Source: Amphiduros pacificus
Taxonomy: Eukaryota > Annelida > Polychaeta > Phyllodocida > Hesionidae
Length of the DNA stretch: 64,000 bases
Reading direction: 5' to 3'
Assembly: GCA_949316495.1 (NCBI GenBank)
Contig: OX439002.1
Coordinates: forward strand, 11,340,001 to 11,404,000
Shown: piece after piece, positions 22,383 to 31,645 of the stretch
Numbering within the stretch: the first letter of the stretch is position 1
Layout: each line of letters begins with the position of its first letter
Translations under genes and position numbers: made by a program
Notes under the pieces: model-generated
Told to the model about the DNA's origin: nothing
What the model saw: only the letters and a program-made list of their open reading frames with translations
Database searches by the model: none

Positions 22383-22973
22383 ATGGCTGATACCACACCC
22401 CAGCCTCAGGTGAGTTCCCCCTCACATAATAGTCACGTTGTGAGTTCTCCCTCACATATTAGTCACGTTGTGAGTTCTCCCTCACATAATAGTCACGTTC
22501 TACCCATGGAGTCGCAAAAATTCAAAATTGACCTGCTGGAATTGCAGCATCTTGCTGCGTATGTATGTAATACTTCCACACAAACTCTGCCCCTCCACTT
22601 TACTTCACAAATTCTCCTCAAGGTCAGATCTAATTCCGCCCGAGCAGGTGTATTAGCTTATTACGTTCTATGCCATGATACCGCCGTATGTTTCACTTGT
22701 TTTGAATTCAATAAACCTTGTGGCGCGCCATGCCTTGTAAAATTGGCGCTTCGCTTCTTGAGGCTATTCCATTGGTCTCACCCCATGTCATGGGGAATGG
22801 CTGAACGAGTTGTCCGCAGAGCTCTGTTATATTTTCGGCTGGAGGGCAGAGAACATTTTTCACCCAAATATTTTATGGCTCTATCAACATTAGACCCATG
22901 GTTGACATATACATCCTTCCATGCTCCTGGAAATCTAGACCCTGCTGGTGTTCGCTCCCCCAATGTGGGTTGA
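22383..22973 (+). CDS. Unknown ORF just downstream of env
   Basis: A 196-aa open frame starting MADTTPQPQ about 120 bp after env. Its N-terminal part holds three copies of the ten-residue unit VVSSPSHNSH, encoded by a 30-bp tandem repeat at about 22413-22502. The rest has several cysteines (YVLCHDTAVCFTC, NKPCGAPC) and an aromatic C-terminal part. A strong splice-donor-like sequence (ttggtaagtat) lies over 22374-22384, at the presumed start. I do not recognise a domain. The other family member lacks this interval, so conservation cannot be judged. Confidence 0.35.
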   Translation: MADTTPQPQVSSPSHNSHVVSSPSHISHVVSSPSHNSHVLPMESQKFKIDLLELQHLAAYVCNTSTQTLPLHFTSQILLKVRSNSARAGVLAYYVLCHDTAVCFTCFEFNKPCGAPCLVKLALRFLRLFHWSHPMSWGMAERVVRRALLYFRLEGREHFSPKYFMALSTLDPWLTYTSFHAPGNLDPAGVRSPNVG

Positions 22974-23040
22974 TGCCCATTCATTTAATGCTTTCAGGAT
23001 AAAGGCCATGTACATTTTGGTGTGGGTTTATTTTTGCATG

Positions 23041-23361
23041 GGGGCCACGGGCCGTGGCGCAGTTGGTTAGAGCGCCAGCTTATTAGCACCAGTTCCTCTG
23101 TGGTGATCCAAAGGTCGTGGGTTCGAACCCCGGCCGTGCCGGGATTGAACTCATGACACAATTTCCGACATGAGCTGAGGCCCGTGCCTGAAGGGTTAAC
23201 CCGTTGTCCTTGTAAATCTGTGACCGGGTGGGTTGTCATGTCAAGGACCTGCGACATGACAATTCAGTGAGGCAGCACTATATCTGCTACAAGTAGGTCT
23301 CATCATGAAATGACTGAAATAATGTTGAAAGTGATGTAAAACCCCAAATAAACAAACAAAA
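23041..23361 (+). repeat. tRNA-derived SINE, full-length copy 2
   Basis: Same family as 9960-10270, with the same head (ggccacgggccgtggcgcag), A and B boxes, body and aaac-type tail. A perfect 13-bp target duplication (ttatttttgcatg) lies at 23028-23040 and 23362-23374. It interrupts the post-env region of the 26-kb element. Confidence 0.93.
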
Positions 23362-23509
23362 TTATTTTTGCATGTGTACTTTCTCCCTTTATTTATTGTA
23401 CATCTACACTTAATACCTTGCACTCATGTGTTGCTGCGTCCTGCACTTCCAGCATAAAGATTATTTTCAATAACGAAATGTAGTGGAGATTGCAATTTGC
23501 TTTTAGCGC

Positions 23510-24595
23510 TTGACACCTTGCATGTTATGTGTTGTCTTTTATGCTCTATTTCAGATGGTATACCTCCAGGACCCTGCCGATTTCACATCTCGCCATGCCA
23601 CACGGCGCGAGACTTTCTTCTCAGAGGTTTGTAGCCTACCTGTGGAAAACCTGCCCATGGAACGGCATTTAACACTGGAATCTGTCATCTCCCATAGAGA
23701 TGGCAACGTTGCGTTGGCGGGATCCGCCAGGCGTCTCCCCCGGTCTATTGATATTCCGAGAGAGTGCGCGCCAGACCGGAGAGTGCTCTTTTTCCACAGT
23801 TTTCGTGCATTTAAATTTGTGGTTTTAGAGATTCACACTTCGTTTATTATGACTCTCGCTGAAGTATGCCATTTTGCATACTTCCCTGGTCTTGTTAGGA
23901 TCGTGCATGGGATCTTATCGGACTGCGTCTGTTGTGAGATGGCCCTGTTGCCAGACATACACAGCGCTGCCTTGATAACTCCCCCCGAGTTACACTTTGA
24001 TTTGCATGGACCCCCTTTGAAATTTCATGACCACGTCCCCGATTTACTTCCTCCTGTCACTGAGTCCCAATTAGTTGTATTGTCAGATAACTTACTGAGC
24101 CATTTGCCCTTATCAAAAGTCTTCTCCCCCAACCCCACTTATCGGACTGCCCGCTCTGACCCCTCATTTGGTGATTACAGTTTTTTTCATTTGCCTTTTG
24201 TCCCTTCTGGTCCCCTCCCCGATGCTGTTTGCTATGACCATCTTTCTTATTACCCTTTCAGTGTTGCGGACACGTTGTTTATTAAAGATGTCATTCATTC
24301 TTTTCCAAAGTGTCTCCACCGTACCCCTGTTCTTCCCTCTGCCCACACGGACACACCCCTTTCCTTTTTGCACACCCCCCCTCCGCCCCCGGACCCCCAG
24401 CCCTGCCCCCACAGTAGCGTACGTTGCCCAGTCTCTTGGCCCTTGTGTTTAAGTCCCCCACCAAATTCTTGGCCAGCCCACACTGCCCGTAAACCTTTAT
24501 GCCTTGATTGTGCGTCCAGACCGGTTTGCTCGCCCCCTCCCCCCATTAACTGCTCCTGGATCCCTAAATTGTCGAGCAATGACATTATCAAGTAA
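23510..24595 (+). CDS. 361-aa ORF resembling a diverged RNase H-tail plus integrase zinc finger
   Basis: The segment DPADFTSRH near 23570 looks like the end of a gypsy RNase H (ADxLSRH). LTLESVISHRDGNVAL resembles the RH-IN linker. A block near 23840-23945 (LEIHTSF...FAYFPGLVRIVHGILSDCVCCEM) has the spacing and the FPG...C-x2-C signature of an integrase HHCC zinc finger. The C-terminal third is proline-rich (PPPPPDPQP). A good acceptor (tgctctatttcag) at about 23540-23552 suggests the true exon starts with MVYLQDPADF. No DDE core is visible. It may be an exapted or very diverged pol fragment; the assignment is by eye only. Confidence 0.4.
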   Translation: MTPCMLCVVFYALFQMVYLQDPADFTSRHATRRETFFSEVCSLPVENLPMERHLTLESVISHRDGNVALAGSARRLPRSIDIPRECAPDRRVLFFHSFRAFKFVVLEIHTSFIMTLAEVCHFAYFPGLVRIVHGILSDCVCCEMALLPDIHSAALITPPELHFDLHGPPLKFHDHVPDLLPPVTESQLVVLSDNLLSHLPLSKVFSPNPTYRTARSDPSFGDYSFFHLPFVPSGPLPDAVCYDHLSYYPFSVADTLFIKDVIHSFPKCLHRTPVLPSAHTDTPLSFLHTPPPPPDPQPCPHSSVRCPVSWPLCLSPPPNSWPAHTARKPLCLDCASRPVCSPPPPINCSWIPKLSSNDIIK

Positions 24596-24741
24596 GACCC
24601 TCGTTTCGGAAAGTATGGCATTTCTTTTCTCTGAGATATACCTCGATTTTCTTACTTCACTACTCTTTTGGAATATACCTTTGGGATATACATATGGAAT
24701 ATACATTTACACTTAGGGATTGTTTATAGCCTCTAAATAGA

Positions 24742-24895
24742 GCACCAGTTGTCAGGATACGAAAAATGACCCCAAAAGAACACCAGTTGTCAGGACACGA
24801 AAAATGACCCCAAAAGAACACCAGTTGTCAAGATAAGAAGTATCACCCCAAAAGAGCACCAGCTGTCAAGATAAAGAAGATTGACCCAAGAAGAC
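24742..24895 (+). repeat. Tandem repeat, four units of about 39 bp
   Basis: Units starting 'caccagttgtcaggatacg' or close variants occur at 24742, 24781, 24820 and 24858, each ending in 'acc(c)caaaaga'. They lead directly into the H1-like sequence; the last unit contains the ttgacccaagaagacatc that precedes it. Confidence 0.8.
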
Positions 24896-25790
24896 ATCAA
24901 CAGGGCCAGGAAGTCTGCCGCGAAGCCCAAGGAGCCTGCAGCTTATCCTCCTGTGTCCCAGATGGTCAATGGTGCCATCTCTAATCTTAAGGACCGAAAG
25001 GAATCTTCTCGACTAATAGCACCCCAGAAGACGTCAGCAGAGCCAAGAAGTCTGTCGCGAAGCCCAAGGAGCCTGCAGATTATCCTCCTGTGGCTCAGAT
25101 GGTCAACGCTGCTATCTCTAACCTTAAGGACCGAAAGGGATCTTCTCGACTAAAAGCACCCCAAAAGACATCACTGATGGCAAGCTTGTCCAGTCCAAGG
25201 GTACAGGAGCCTCTGGCTCATTTAAGTTTGGCAAGCCAGTCCAGGCCGATAAGCCAAAAGCGGTGAAGAAGCCAGCAAAAAAGGCTGCCAGGAAGCCAGC
25301 AGCAAAGAAAACTAAAAAAAAAGGCTGCCAAGAAGCCAGCAGTAAAGAAAACTCCACAGCAGGCTGCCAGGACGCCAGCGGCAAAGAAAACTCCAAAAAA
25401 AAAGGCTGCCAAGAAGCCAGCAGCAAAGAAAACTAAAAAAAAAAGGCTGCCAAGAAGCCAGCAGTAAAGAAAACTCCACAGCAGGCTGCCAAGAAGCCAG
25501 CAGCAAAGAAAACTCCACAGAAGGCTGCCAGGAAGCCCGCAGCATAGAAAACTCCAAAGAAGGCTGCCAAAAAGCCAGCAGCGAAGAAAACTCCAAAGAT
25601 GGCGGCAAAGAAGCCAGCCACCAAGAAAGGCCCAAAGAAAGAGAAGAAGGCAAAGAAGCCACGGGCTACCAAACCAATGAAGCCCAAGGCAAAGACAGCA
25701 AAAAGCCCCAAGAAGGCCTCCAAGCGGCGACCCCTGGGTCATACCGCCGGTACACCAACAAGACAGGCTCAAGAGGCTTGTCACATTTGA
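24881..25790 (+). pseudogene. Histone H1-like pseudogene
   Basis: Host histone H1 is a linker histone with a winged-helix globular domain and a lysine/alanine-rich tail. Here the first half of the globular domain occurs twice in tandem with a period of about 137 bp (YPPVSQMVNGAISNLKDRK and YPPVAQMVNAAISNLKDRK). The middle is missing, and the end (DGKLVQSKGTGASGSFKFG, near 25170-25235) follows in another frame. The tail is a run of 33-39 bp units coding KKPAAKKT-like peptides to about 25730, with several frameshifts at A-runs. It has no intact frame, so it is a pseudogene or retrocopy lying inside the post-env cargo. Minus-strand open frames here are only its antisense. Confidence 0.85.
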
Positions 25791-25799
25791 TAACTTATT

Positions 25800-27230
25800 C
25801 AACCATTTTGATGGAAAGTTTGTCTGTTCCGTGCCTGGTTCTGAATGAAAAACGAAAATAGAAAAAACACTTCCACGCTAAAAGTGGCATTATTTGTCAT
25901 TTTTGAGACATGCTAGAGAAAAGACCTACCGCTACTTCTGCGGTCAATCGTTGCTTTAACGGCTAAACTGATATTGCACCTCATGCAGGTTCACATTGCA
26001 TTTAGATTTGTCCGTTTTCCCTCCCCCCCCATTACCCATTACCCTTTGGCATTAGGCCATGTAGGATTGCCCTTTTACCCCTTTTTTATATACCCATTGT
26101 GCGTTTACCCTCTGTTATTTGGAAAAAATATGTAACAGTCACTTTTGCTTTGTTCTTTTGGCCCTTCACGTCTCATAATTGTTTTATGACCCTTTCAAGG
26201 TCACACGTGTTCCCTACGAGTCCACGTTCTATGAGTTCACCTTATCACTTGTCCTTACACTCACATCCTAATTTACAGTCTTGACGATGCCGGATTCGCA
26301 TCGTCCCATATTCTTATCAATTCACGCAATCTACTTATCCGTTCTTTCATCTGAACGTATTGTGTTTATGACCACCTCAGAGTTGTCATTTGGCCTCCCG
26401 GTTCACACCGTACCCTGTTCTGTTCAGCTGTTTGCAATTACGGCTGTATTGTCACCAGGGTTTTGTACGGTCCGGTGGCTTCATTGCAGGAACGGCTGTT
26501 CATAACTTTGTGCTGCTACCAGCGGCGGTTCTCCACCTGTGCCACGCAGGTTGGTTACGGTCTCTCGGTTTTGGTCGCCAGCTGGTGTGATGCTTTTGTG
26601 GACAGCGTGCTGCATTGGTCTTCTTTGAAGCCTTTCCCACTTACACATGTCTATCTACTCTATCTTATTTTCCCGCTCTTCGGGAAAAGTTGTTTGCAGG
26701 GTAGGATACCTTTTAAACAACCAGCCGCCCTTAAAAGGATCGGTATGACGAGTTCCGAAAATACGTGACACCAAAGTTCCGAAAGTCGTTATAAACATGT
26801 GACCCCATTTTTGTAGAATGATTTCTGAAGTTTTGAGATAATTTTGGACTGGAATTTGGAATCCCCATTTTCGATCCCCTTTACATAGAAAAAAAAGAGA
26901 CATGGCGTCCCATGTGACTGAGGTGAGCAAAATAAAATGCGTGTAATATACCAATACTAATCCCTACTCTAAAATAACATTTGTACAATTTAAATCTATA
27001 TCCTCTTATTTAAATCTTCCTACTCTACTTTATTAAACACTCTGGAATACAATGCTAGTTGATCTAAGCACTAATCACAGTGCTTATGGAGCACTAATCA
27101 CAGTACTGCTCACCTCGCCCACATGAGGAAATATGGAAACCCTCTGAAATTAATACCTTAAAGCCGAAACTGAAAGTTTTTAATTACATTTTTTTCCCTT
27201 CCCACTTACCTGCCTACCCCTTCCCTTATC
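25800..27230. other. Unassigned part of the post-env region
   Basis: No gene can be supported. The plus strand is pyrimidine-rich. A moderately GC-rich block at about 26390-26640 is open in several plus frames (for example 26463-26768) but shows no known motif. An A-rich stretch (25841-25872) and a short inverted repeat ccac...gtgg (25880-25897) follow the H1-like sequence; the latter does not match the conserved histone-mRNA stem-loop. Confidence 0.4.
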
Positions 27231-27236
27231 CTATTC

Positions 27237-27341
27237 CTAGTCGACCTCCCCCCTGAGCCCCTCCTCCATCCCCACAGCCAGCACCTCCTCCCGCTCCATC
27301 GCCCGCCTGGCCGCCCTGCGGTCTTGCCACTCGTGGTACAG
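27237..27341 (-). CDS. Candidate terminal exon of an antisense gene
   Basis: On the minus strand a strong acceptor (tctattgtctttcag, ending at 27342) opens a 35-codon GC-rich frame, LYHEWQDRRAARRAMEREEV onward to a TAG at 27237-27239. The surrounding DNA is AT-rich, so the composition step is marked. The exon starts in phase 0, matching the phase-0 donor of the exon-like block at 28175-28384. The peptide is charged and helical; no family is recognised. It runs opposite to the LTR element around it, which would allow introns to survive if the element carried it. Could be chance. Confidence 0.3.
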   Translation of the reverse strand: MYHEWQDRRAARRAMEREEVLAVGMEEGLRGEVD

Positions 27342-27649
27342 CTGAAAGACAATAGATAAATTAATATTCTTCCAGTTATCTCTGTGACTATCATTTTATT
27401 ACCCCTCCCTGCCATCCCTCGCTGCATGTGCTAATCTCTTCTTGAACATCACTACTTGATCACATCCTATTGTAATTTTTATGGTCCTTTTCGGCCTTAA
27501 TTCTTAATTTCGCTATATTCCATCCGCCCTCCCCTGTTCCGTTCCCTCTTTTACGTTGTTCTCTCTTTTAGATTTGACCTCTTGTTTCCTACCCGAGTTG
27601 GTGTTTGATCTCTGACAGCTGAGTTTGGGGTTTTCATCCCTGATGACGT

Positions 27650-27952
27650 CATCTCACCTCATCTTTAATTTGCCCCTTTCTGACTACCTTTACACGCCTC
27701 ATTACCTTGTTACCTTGTTCCCCCCACCCTTTTACGGGTGCCGAGGATGCACGCTTTTCAGATTTACCCGAATCTGTCTGTTCGTCTCTTTTGACGGGGT
27801 CGGCTAGGAGCTTGCTAAGCCCCGCCCCCGATGTCGTCGGTAACTTTTCACCACTAGTTTCCCGACCCGGCAGTTTCAAATTGATCTCCTCTGTGCTGGA
27901 TCCTGTCCGTGAGACTCGATTTTTCTCCTTAACCCGTGCACTTCCGTCTTAA
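27650..27952 (-). CDS. Possible further antisense exon, serine/lysine-rich
   Basis: The minus strand is open for about 100 codons (TEEINLKLPGRETSGEKLP and onward) with a possible acceptor (gaacggtgtcag) near 27950 and donor-like sites (caag|gtaac, aag|gtaatg) near 27700. It lies between the two better antisense exons. The plus strand is open over the same stretch as well, so strand choice is uncertain. No motif is recognised. Confidence 0.2.
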
Positions 27953-28174
27953 CCCCTGACACCGTTCTGTTCCTCACATGTTTTTCTACCTGCCTACGTA
28001 TATTGTTTCGAGTTTTGACCTTTGGTCACTCTATTACACCTCTGTCTCCTTGCTGATCCATACTGGTGATCTTGTGCCGGCGCCATATTCTCTCCCTCTG
28101 CGCTCATGCTTACCTGACTTTGTGTTCGCTAAATCTCTCTGACAAATGGTTTAAAGTATGAAATCTGTACTCAC

Positions 28175-28384
28175 GTCAATCGCCACGGCGATTGCATCCA
28201 CTACGAGATGGGCTACTTCGACCCACGACCATCCTCCGTCTTGGTATCGATGGGGGAGGTCGTGGGCCCGGTCGAATATGTCTTGTCTCCTTCTTTGCAT
28301 CTCCATGACTGACTTCACACCTGCGCAGTGCGCATGTCCTCGCCACTTGGCGGCATCTTGGTCCGAGATGTCCTTCTTTCTTGA
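28175..28384 (-). CDS. Candidate internal exon of an antisense gene
   Basis: The minus strand is open for 70 codons (SRKKDISDQDAAKWRGHAHC, then VMEMQRRRQDIFDRAHDLPH and WSWVEVAHLVVDAIAVAID) and ends at a consensus donor, gac|gtgagt, in phase 0. The tryptophan-rich GC-rich frame inside AT-rich DNA looks coding. A partly overlapping frame from 28411 (MSTEENTTINQ) may mark an upstream start. An imperfect inverted repeat (arms at about 28216-28238 and 28252-28276) lies within it. Function unknown; confidence rests only on composition, frame length and splice phase. Confidence 0.3.
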
Positions 28385-29072
28385 TTAATGGTGGTATTTT
28401 CTTCTGTAGACATCAATTTGTTTCTCTCATGCTCTTTTGACCCGGGTTGTGGCCTTGTTTTGTTGTTTCTACGTCGCCGAAATTTCCCTTCAGACTTGCC
28501 CCCCTCCACCGTCCATATATGGTCCCTGCCTCACCCCCCTCTCATTGCATCACTCCATCACCCAGACCTGCCCGCCTGCTTGAGGGCGACTCCAGAGTCA
28601 TTCGGAAACAGGTTATCACTTTGTGAATGATAATATTTTTTCCCCCGCTTTCTTTTGCAGGTGTATTTTACTTTCAGACTATCCCTTTTACACGACTTCA
28701 CGTCGTACAGCATTAATCCCTCACTTTTTGTAGTTTTGACGTCCCTTTCGGTAGGATGTACCGGTTATTTTTCTGGATATCCTCTTTTCTTGTTCCCATG
28801 TACGAGTTCTGTTTTCCCTGAACCATGTGCTCGAATTTGTTGGTTTGTTTTTGCAACATGCCCCATGACGACCCTTGGAGTCTGATCACCTTTGTACTGA
28901 CATGCAGATTAAGGACCTTGATGACAGATCACTACCATTCCCTCGTTTTGTGCTTATACATCAATAAGTCACCTTCTTTTGTATGTTTCTCTTGTCGCCA
29001 CGCTTTTGTATGTTTCCCATGTGTGGACTCCTTTATCAGGGTGGTTGCTATATTAAGATCCCACCCCTGAAT
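28385..29072. other. Unassigned part of the post-env region
   Basis: Pyrimidine-rich plus strand with several acceptor-like tracts (for example tttcttttgcag near 28650). The open frames on both strands lack recognisable motifs. I see no supportable gene apart from the possible start MSTEENTTINQ noted for the antisense exon. Confidence 0.35.
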
Positions 29073-29152
29073 TGCCCCTGTGGGTTGGGGAACTAGAGTA
29101 TACCCACTGTATCCCCTGCATGTTGTAAGAGGCTAACTAATAGGGGGTTGTA
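29073..29152 (+). repeat. Short dispersed-repeat core
   Basis: The sequence tgtgggttggggaactagag, then 'acccactgtatcccctgc' and 'ttgtaagaggctaactaata', resembles a core found widely in marine invertebrate genomes, including mollusc repeats, in which 'gtaagaggcgactaa' is the landmark. That comparison is from memory and is not proof. No target duplication was found. Confidence 0.35.
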
Positions 29153-29900
29153 TCTGTGTCTGTCCCAGAGCAACTAAAAAAACCCATTTGCTTGCTGGAT
29201 TTTTTTTGTAATTTTTTTTTTTGGAGACTGCCCCTTGCAAATGGTTTTCCTGTTTTTCAGGTATATTGCCTCTCGTTTTGCCGCCCAGTCTTCTGATCAT
29301 TGGTGTACAGTGCTTGGTTCTAGTCCACAAGCAGCTCCACTCCAATGATGGAAAGGCTGCGCTTTCGTGTAGAGAGGCCTGCAGCTTGCTTCCTGATGGC
29401 TTGTCCTCTGGTTGCCTGGGTGTTTTCAACTCCTCTACACTGTGGTGGATACGTATGATTCTCATGCTCACTGTATACGCACCTGCCTCAGTGAGGAGGA
29501 CCCGGCATATGTGACTATGTGTCACAATCTTGTTTTCTTGCCTGTTTTGACCTCGTGCTGTCAGTTGCTTTTGCTGTCAGTTTCCTTTTCGGACGCACTG
29601 GCTCTTGATCAGCACTGACATATCTACCTATATTTTCTTTCTTTTTTTCCCCTCAATAGTCGTGTTTGTCCTTGCCTTGTAAGGTACTTGTGTGCTGTCA
29701 TGCCGTTAATAGCCGCGCACAGGATTTTTTGTCTTCCTCCTCTTTATCTTCCTTTTTTTTCTCCTCTCCGTCATGACGTTGATGTGGCATTGCTTTTGTG
29801 GCCCCTCACGCGCTGTCACGGCTCCGGTGCAGTGGATCTTAATTTTACTGTGCCCCCACAGCCGTGACAGGAACAGTGTGACCTTTTTATCTCTCCACTG
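29153..29900. other. Unassigned part of the post-env region
   Basis: Both strands carry medium open frames (minus 29133-29525, plus 29221-29514) over the same GC-richer block, so neither is convincing. The rest is T-rich low-complexity sequence, including runs of T at about 29200-29220 and 29740-29760. Confidence 0.35.
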
Positions 29901-29917
29901 ACCTTGTTCTCCTCTCC

Positions 29918-30211
29918 TTGCTATTACCATGTGACCTTGTCAGATTTGTGTTTGTCCTGCTGTTGTTTTTGTTGGCTGCCTTGCAAACCCTAGCCGGCAC
30001 GGACACGGCCTTGTGCAACTTTTCTCTCGTACCCAATGCCGTGTTCGGACCCACCGGAGTTTTCCTGCCCTCTCCAAGGCGCATCTTACAACCATTCTCT
30101 GGCCCTGTTTTGATTTTTGATCAGGCCGTTATGAAGGTCCCCCGGGAACCCCAGCCACGTCATGAATGTTGTCTTATTGTCATTTCATGGCGCGCTTGGG
30201 AAACCGGGTAA
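29918..30211 (+). CDS. Possible exon for a secreted or membrane protein
   Basis: An open frame of about 97 codons whose N-terminal part (LVRFVFVLLLFLLAALQTLA) looks like a signal peptide with cleavage before GTDTALCNF. The remainder has few cysteines and ends at TAA after RAWETG. No ATG precedes the hydrophobic core in this frame, so it would need to be an exon or use a non-ATG start. It is sense to the surrounding LTR element. Unrecognised; could be chance in T-rich DNA. Confidence 0.22.
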   Translation: MLLPCDLVRFVFVLLLFLLAALQTLAGTDTALCNFSLVPNAVFGPTGVFLPSPRRILQPFSGPVLIFDQAVMKVPREPQPRHECCLIVISWRAWETG

Positions 30212-30591
30212 AAGGCCCTGTTGGAGAACCGGATCCCTCTGTCACCCTCCAGTGTGTAGTTCAGTCTGATCCTCTGTTATGATTGGTCCTTGATGATACA
30301 GTTGCTGGCTTCCTTTTTGCCCACCCCTTTTATTCTTATTTTTAACCCTTCCTCCAACTCCAATACCTTGTCGTCTCCATTATGGGAGGCTATTTTGCCT
30401 GAATTCTTCTTCATGTTCTGGGCACATGTGTCCCACATGGTCTCCTCCTTTCCTGTGAATTTGCCATTATTTTTGGACCTTGCATTGCTTTTGTCAAACC
30501 TGTAGGGTTGCAAGTCTTGTTACCTTCTTCATGTGGGTGTGTCGTTTTGGATAAGTTGCTTTGCCCCATTGTGATTTTTCCACTTCTTCTC

Positions 30592-30842
30592 TCATCTGTC
30601 ATATCCAATATGGCAAGTGATAATACATTCCTTGCCCTGTTTTCCACTTCCACTCTCCTCTGTCATATCCAATATGGCAAGTGATAATACGTTCCTTGCC
30701 CTGGCTTTTCCACTTCCACCCTCATCTGTCATGTCCAATATGGCAAGTGACAATGCATTCCTTGCCCTAATTTCCTTCACTTTCTTCATATCCACTCTCA
30801 TCTGTTATGTCCTATATGGCAGGTGATGATACACTCCCTGCA
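30592..30842 (+). repeat. Tandem repeat, four units of about 66 bp
   Basis: Units contain 'tctgtcatatccaatatggcaagtgataatac.ttccttgccct' and variants (starts near 30595, 30659, 30726 and 30799); the fourth is the most diverged. Unit spacing is about 64-73 bp. No other copy is seen in the window. Confidence 0.8.
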
Positions 30843-31438
30843 TTGTCCACACAATCCTCTTTGTGGAAGTGTATCGCCATAATAGCCTTACCTTTTAATG
30901 AGTGTTTTCATTCAATTTAGTTCTCAGCTGTCATGTCTGGTATGCTGTATGCTCATATGTACCTTGCTAGGTCCACATTATCTGCAATATAATATTAATG
31001 TATACATTATAGTTTCACATATCTCAGTTCCAGGCTTTGACATTTCCCTACTTGCTATTTGTATAATGTTTATTGTAATTCAGGGTTGTTCATGTTTATT
31101 TCCTGTGAGCATATTTTTTTAAATAGGATATATATGTGACCCTGTCAACTTGTGTGTGACACTTGCTTTAATGAACAGAGTGCTTGTTTCGTGATACCTA
31201 TTGGGTTACAAGGTTCACTTGTCTTGAGTGGTTACTGGTCATTCAATCCTATGCCACAGATTCTACACTTTCCGTCAAGTAACACATATAACTTTTCTTC
31301 CTTATCTTGCTTGAAATGGGCCCATGATTCGTGCTTTGAAGTCACTTTTAGTAATTTTGTCACTTTGCCTTTATTAATGTTGTATGCCTCCATAGGTATG
31401 TAGTTTGGCTGTAAAAGGCCCTGTGGTGAGTTGTTGGT

Positions 31439-31620
31439 GGTAACTATAGCAATAACATGACGAATTAAGTTCATGATGATTAACTGTATAGTATTTTAAA
31501 GTTTTAACTGTTGTATTTTGTGGTAACTATAGCAATAACATGACGAATTAAGTTCATGATGATTAACTGTATGGTATTTAACTTAAATTTAATTTAAAGT
31601 TTTAACTGTTGTATTTAATT
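31439..31620 (+). repeat. Tandem duplication, 83-bp unit
   Basis: 'ggtaactatagcaataacat' and the following 45 bp recur at 31439 and 31522 with about one difference. A short related tail, 'gttttaactgttgtatttt', repeats twice more to about 31645. Confidence 0.85.
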
Positions 31621-31645
31621 CAATGTTTTAACTGTTGTATTTTGT

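Noticed and set aside
25124-25802. Long minus-strand open frames (FFAAGFLAAFF-type)
   Set aside because: They are the antisense of the lysine/alanine-rich H1 tail and reflect its repeats.
25880-25897. Histone mRNA 3' stem-loop after the H1-like sequence
   Set aside because: The stem is only four pairs and the loop does not match the conserved histone loop.
29133-29525. 130-aa minus-strand ORF
   Set aside because: No motif, no coding composition, and the plus strand is equally open over the same block.
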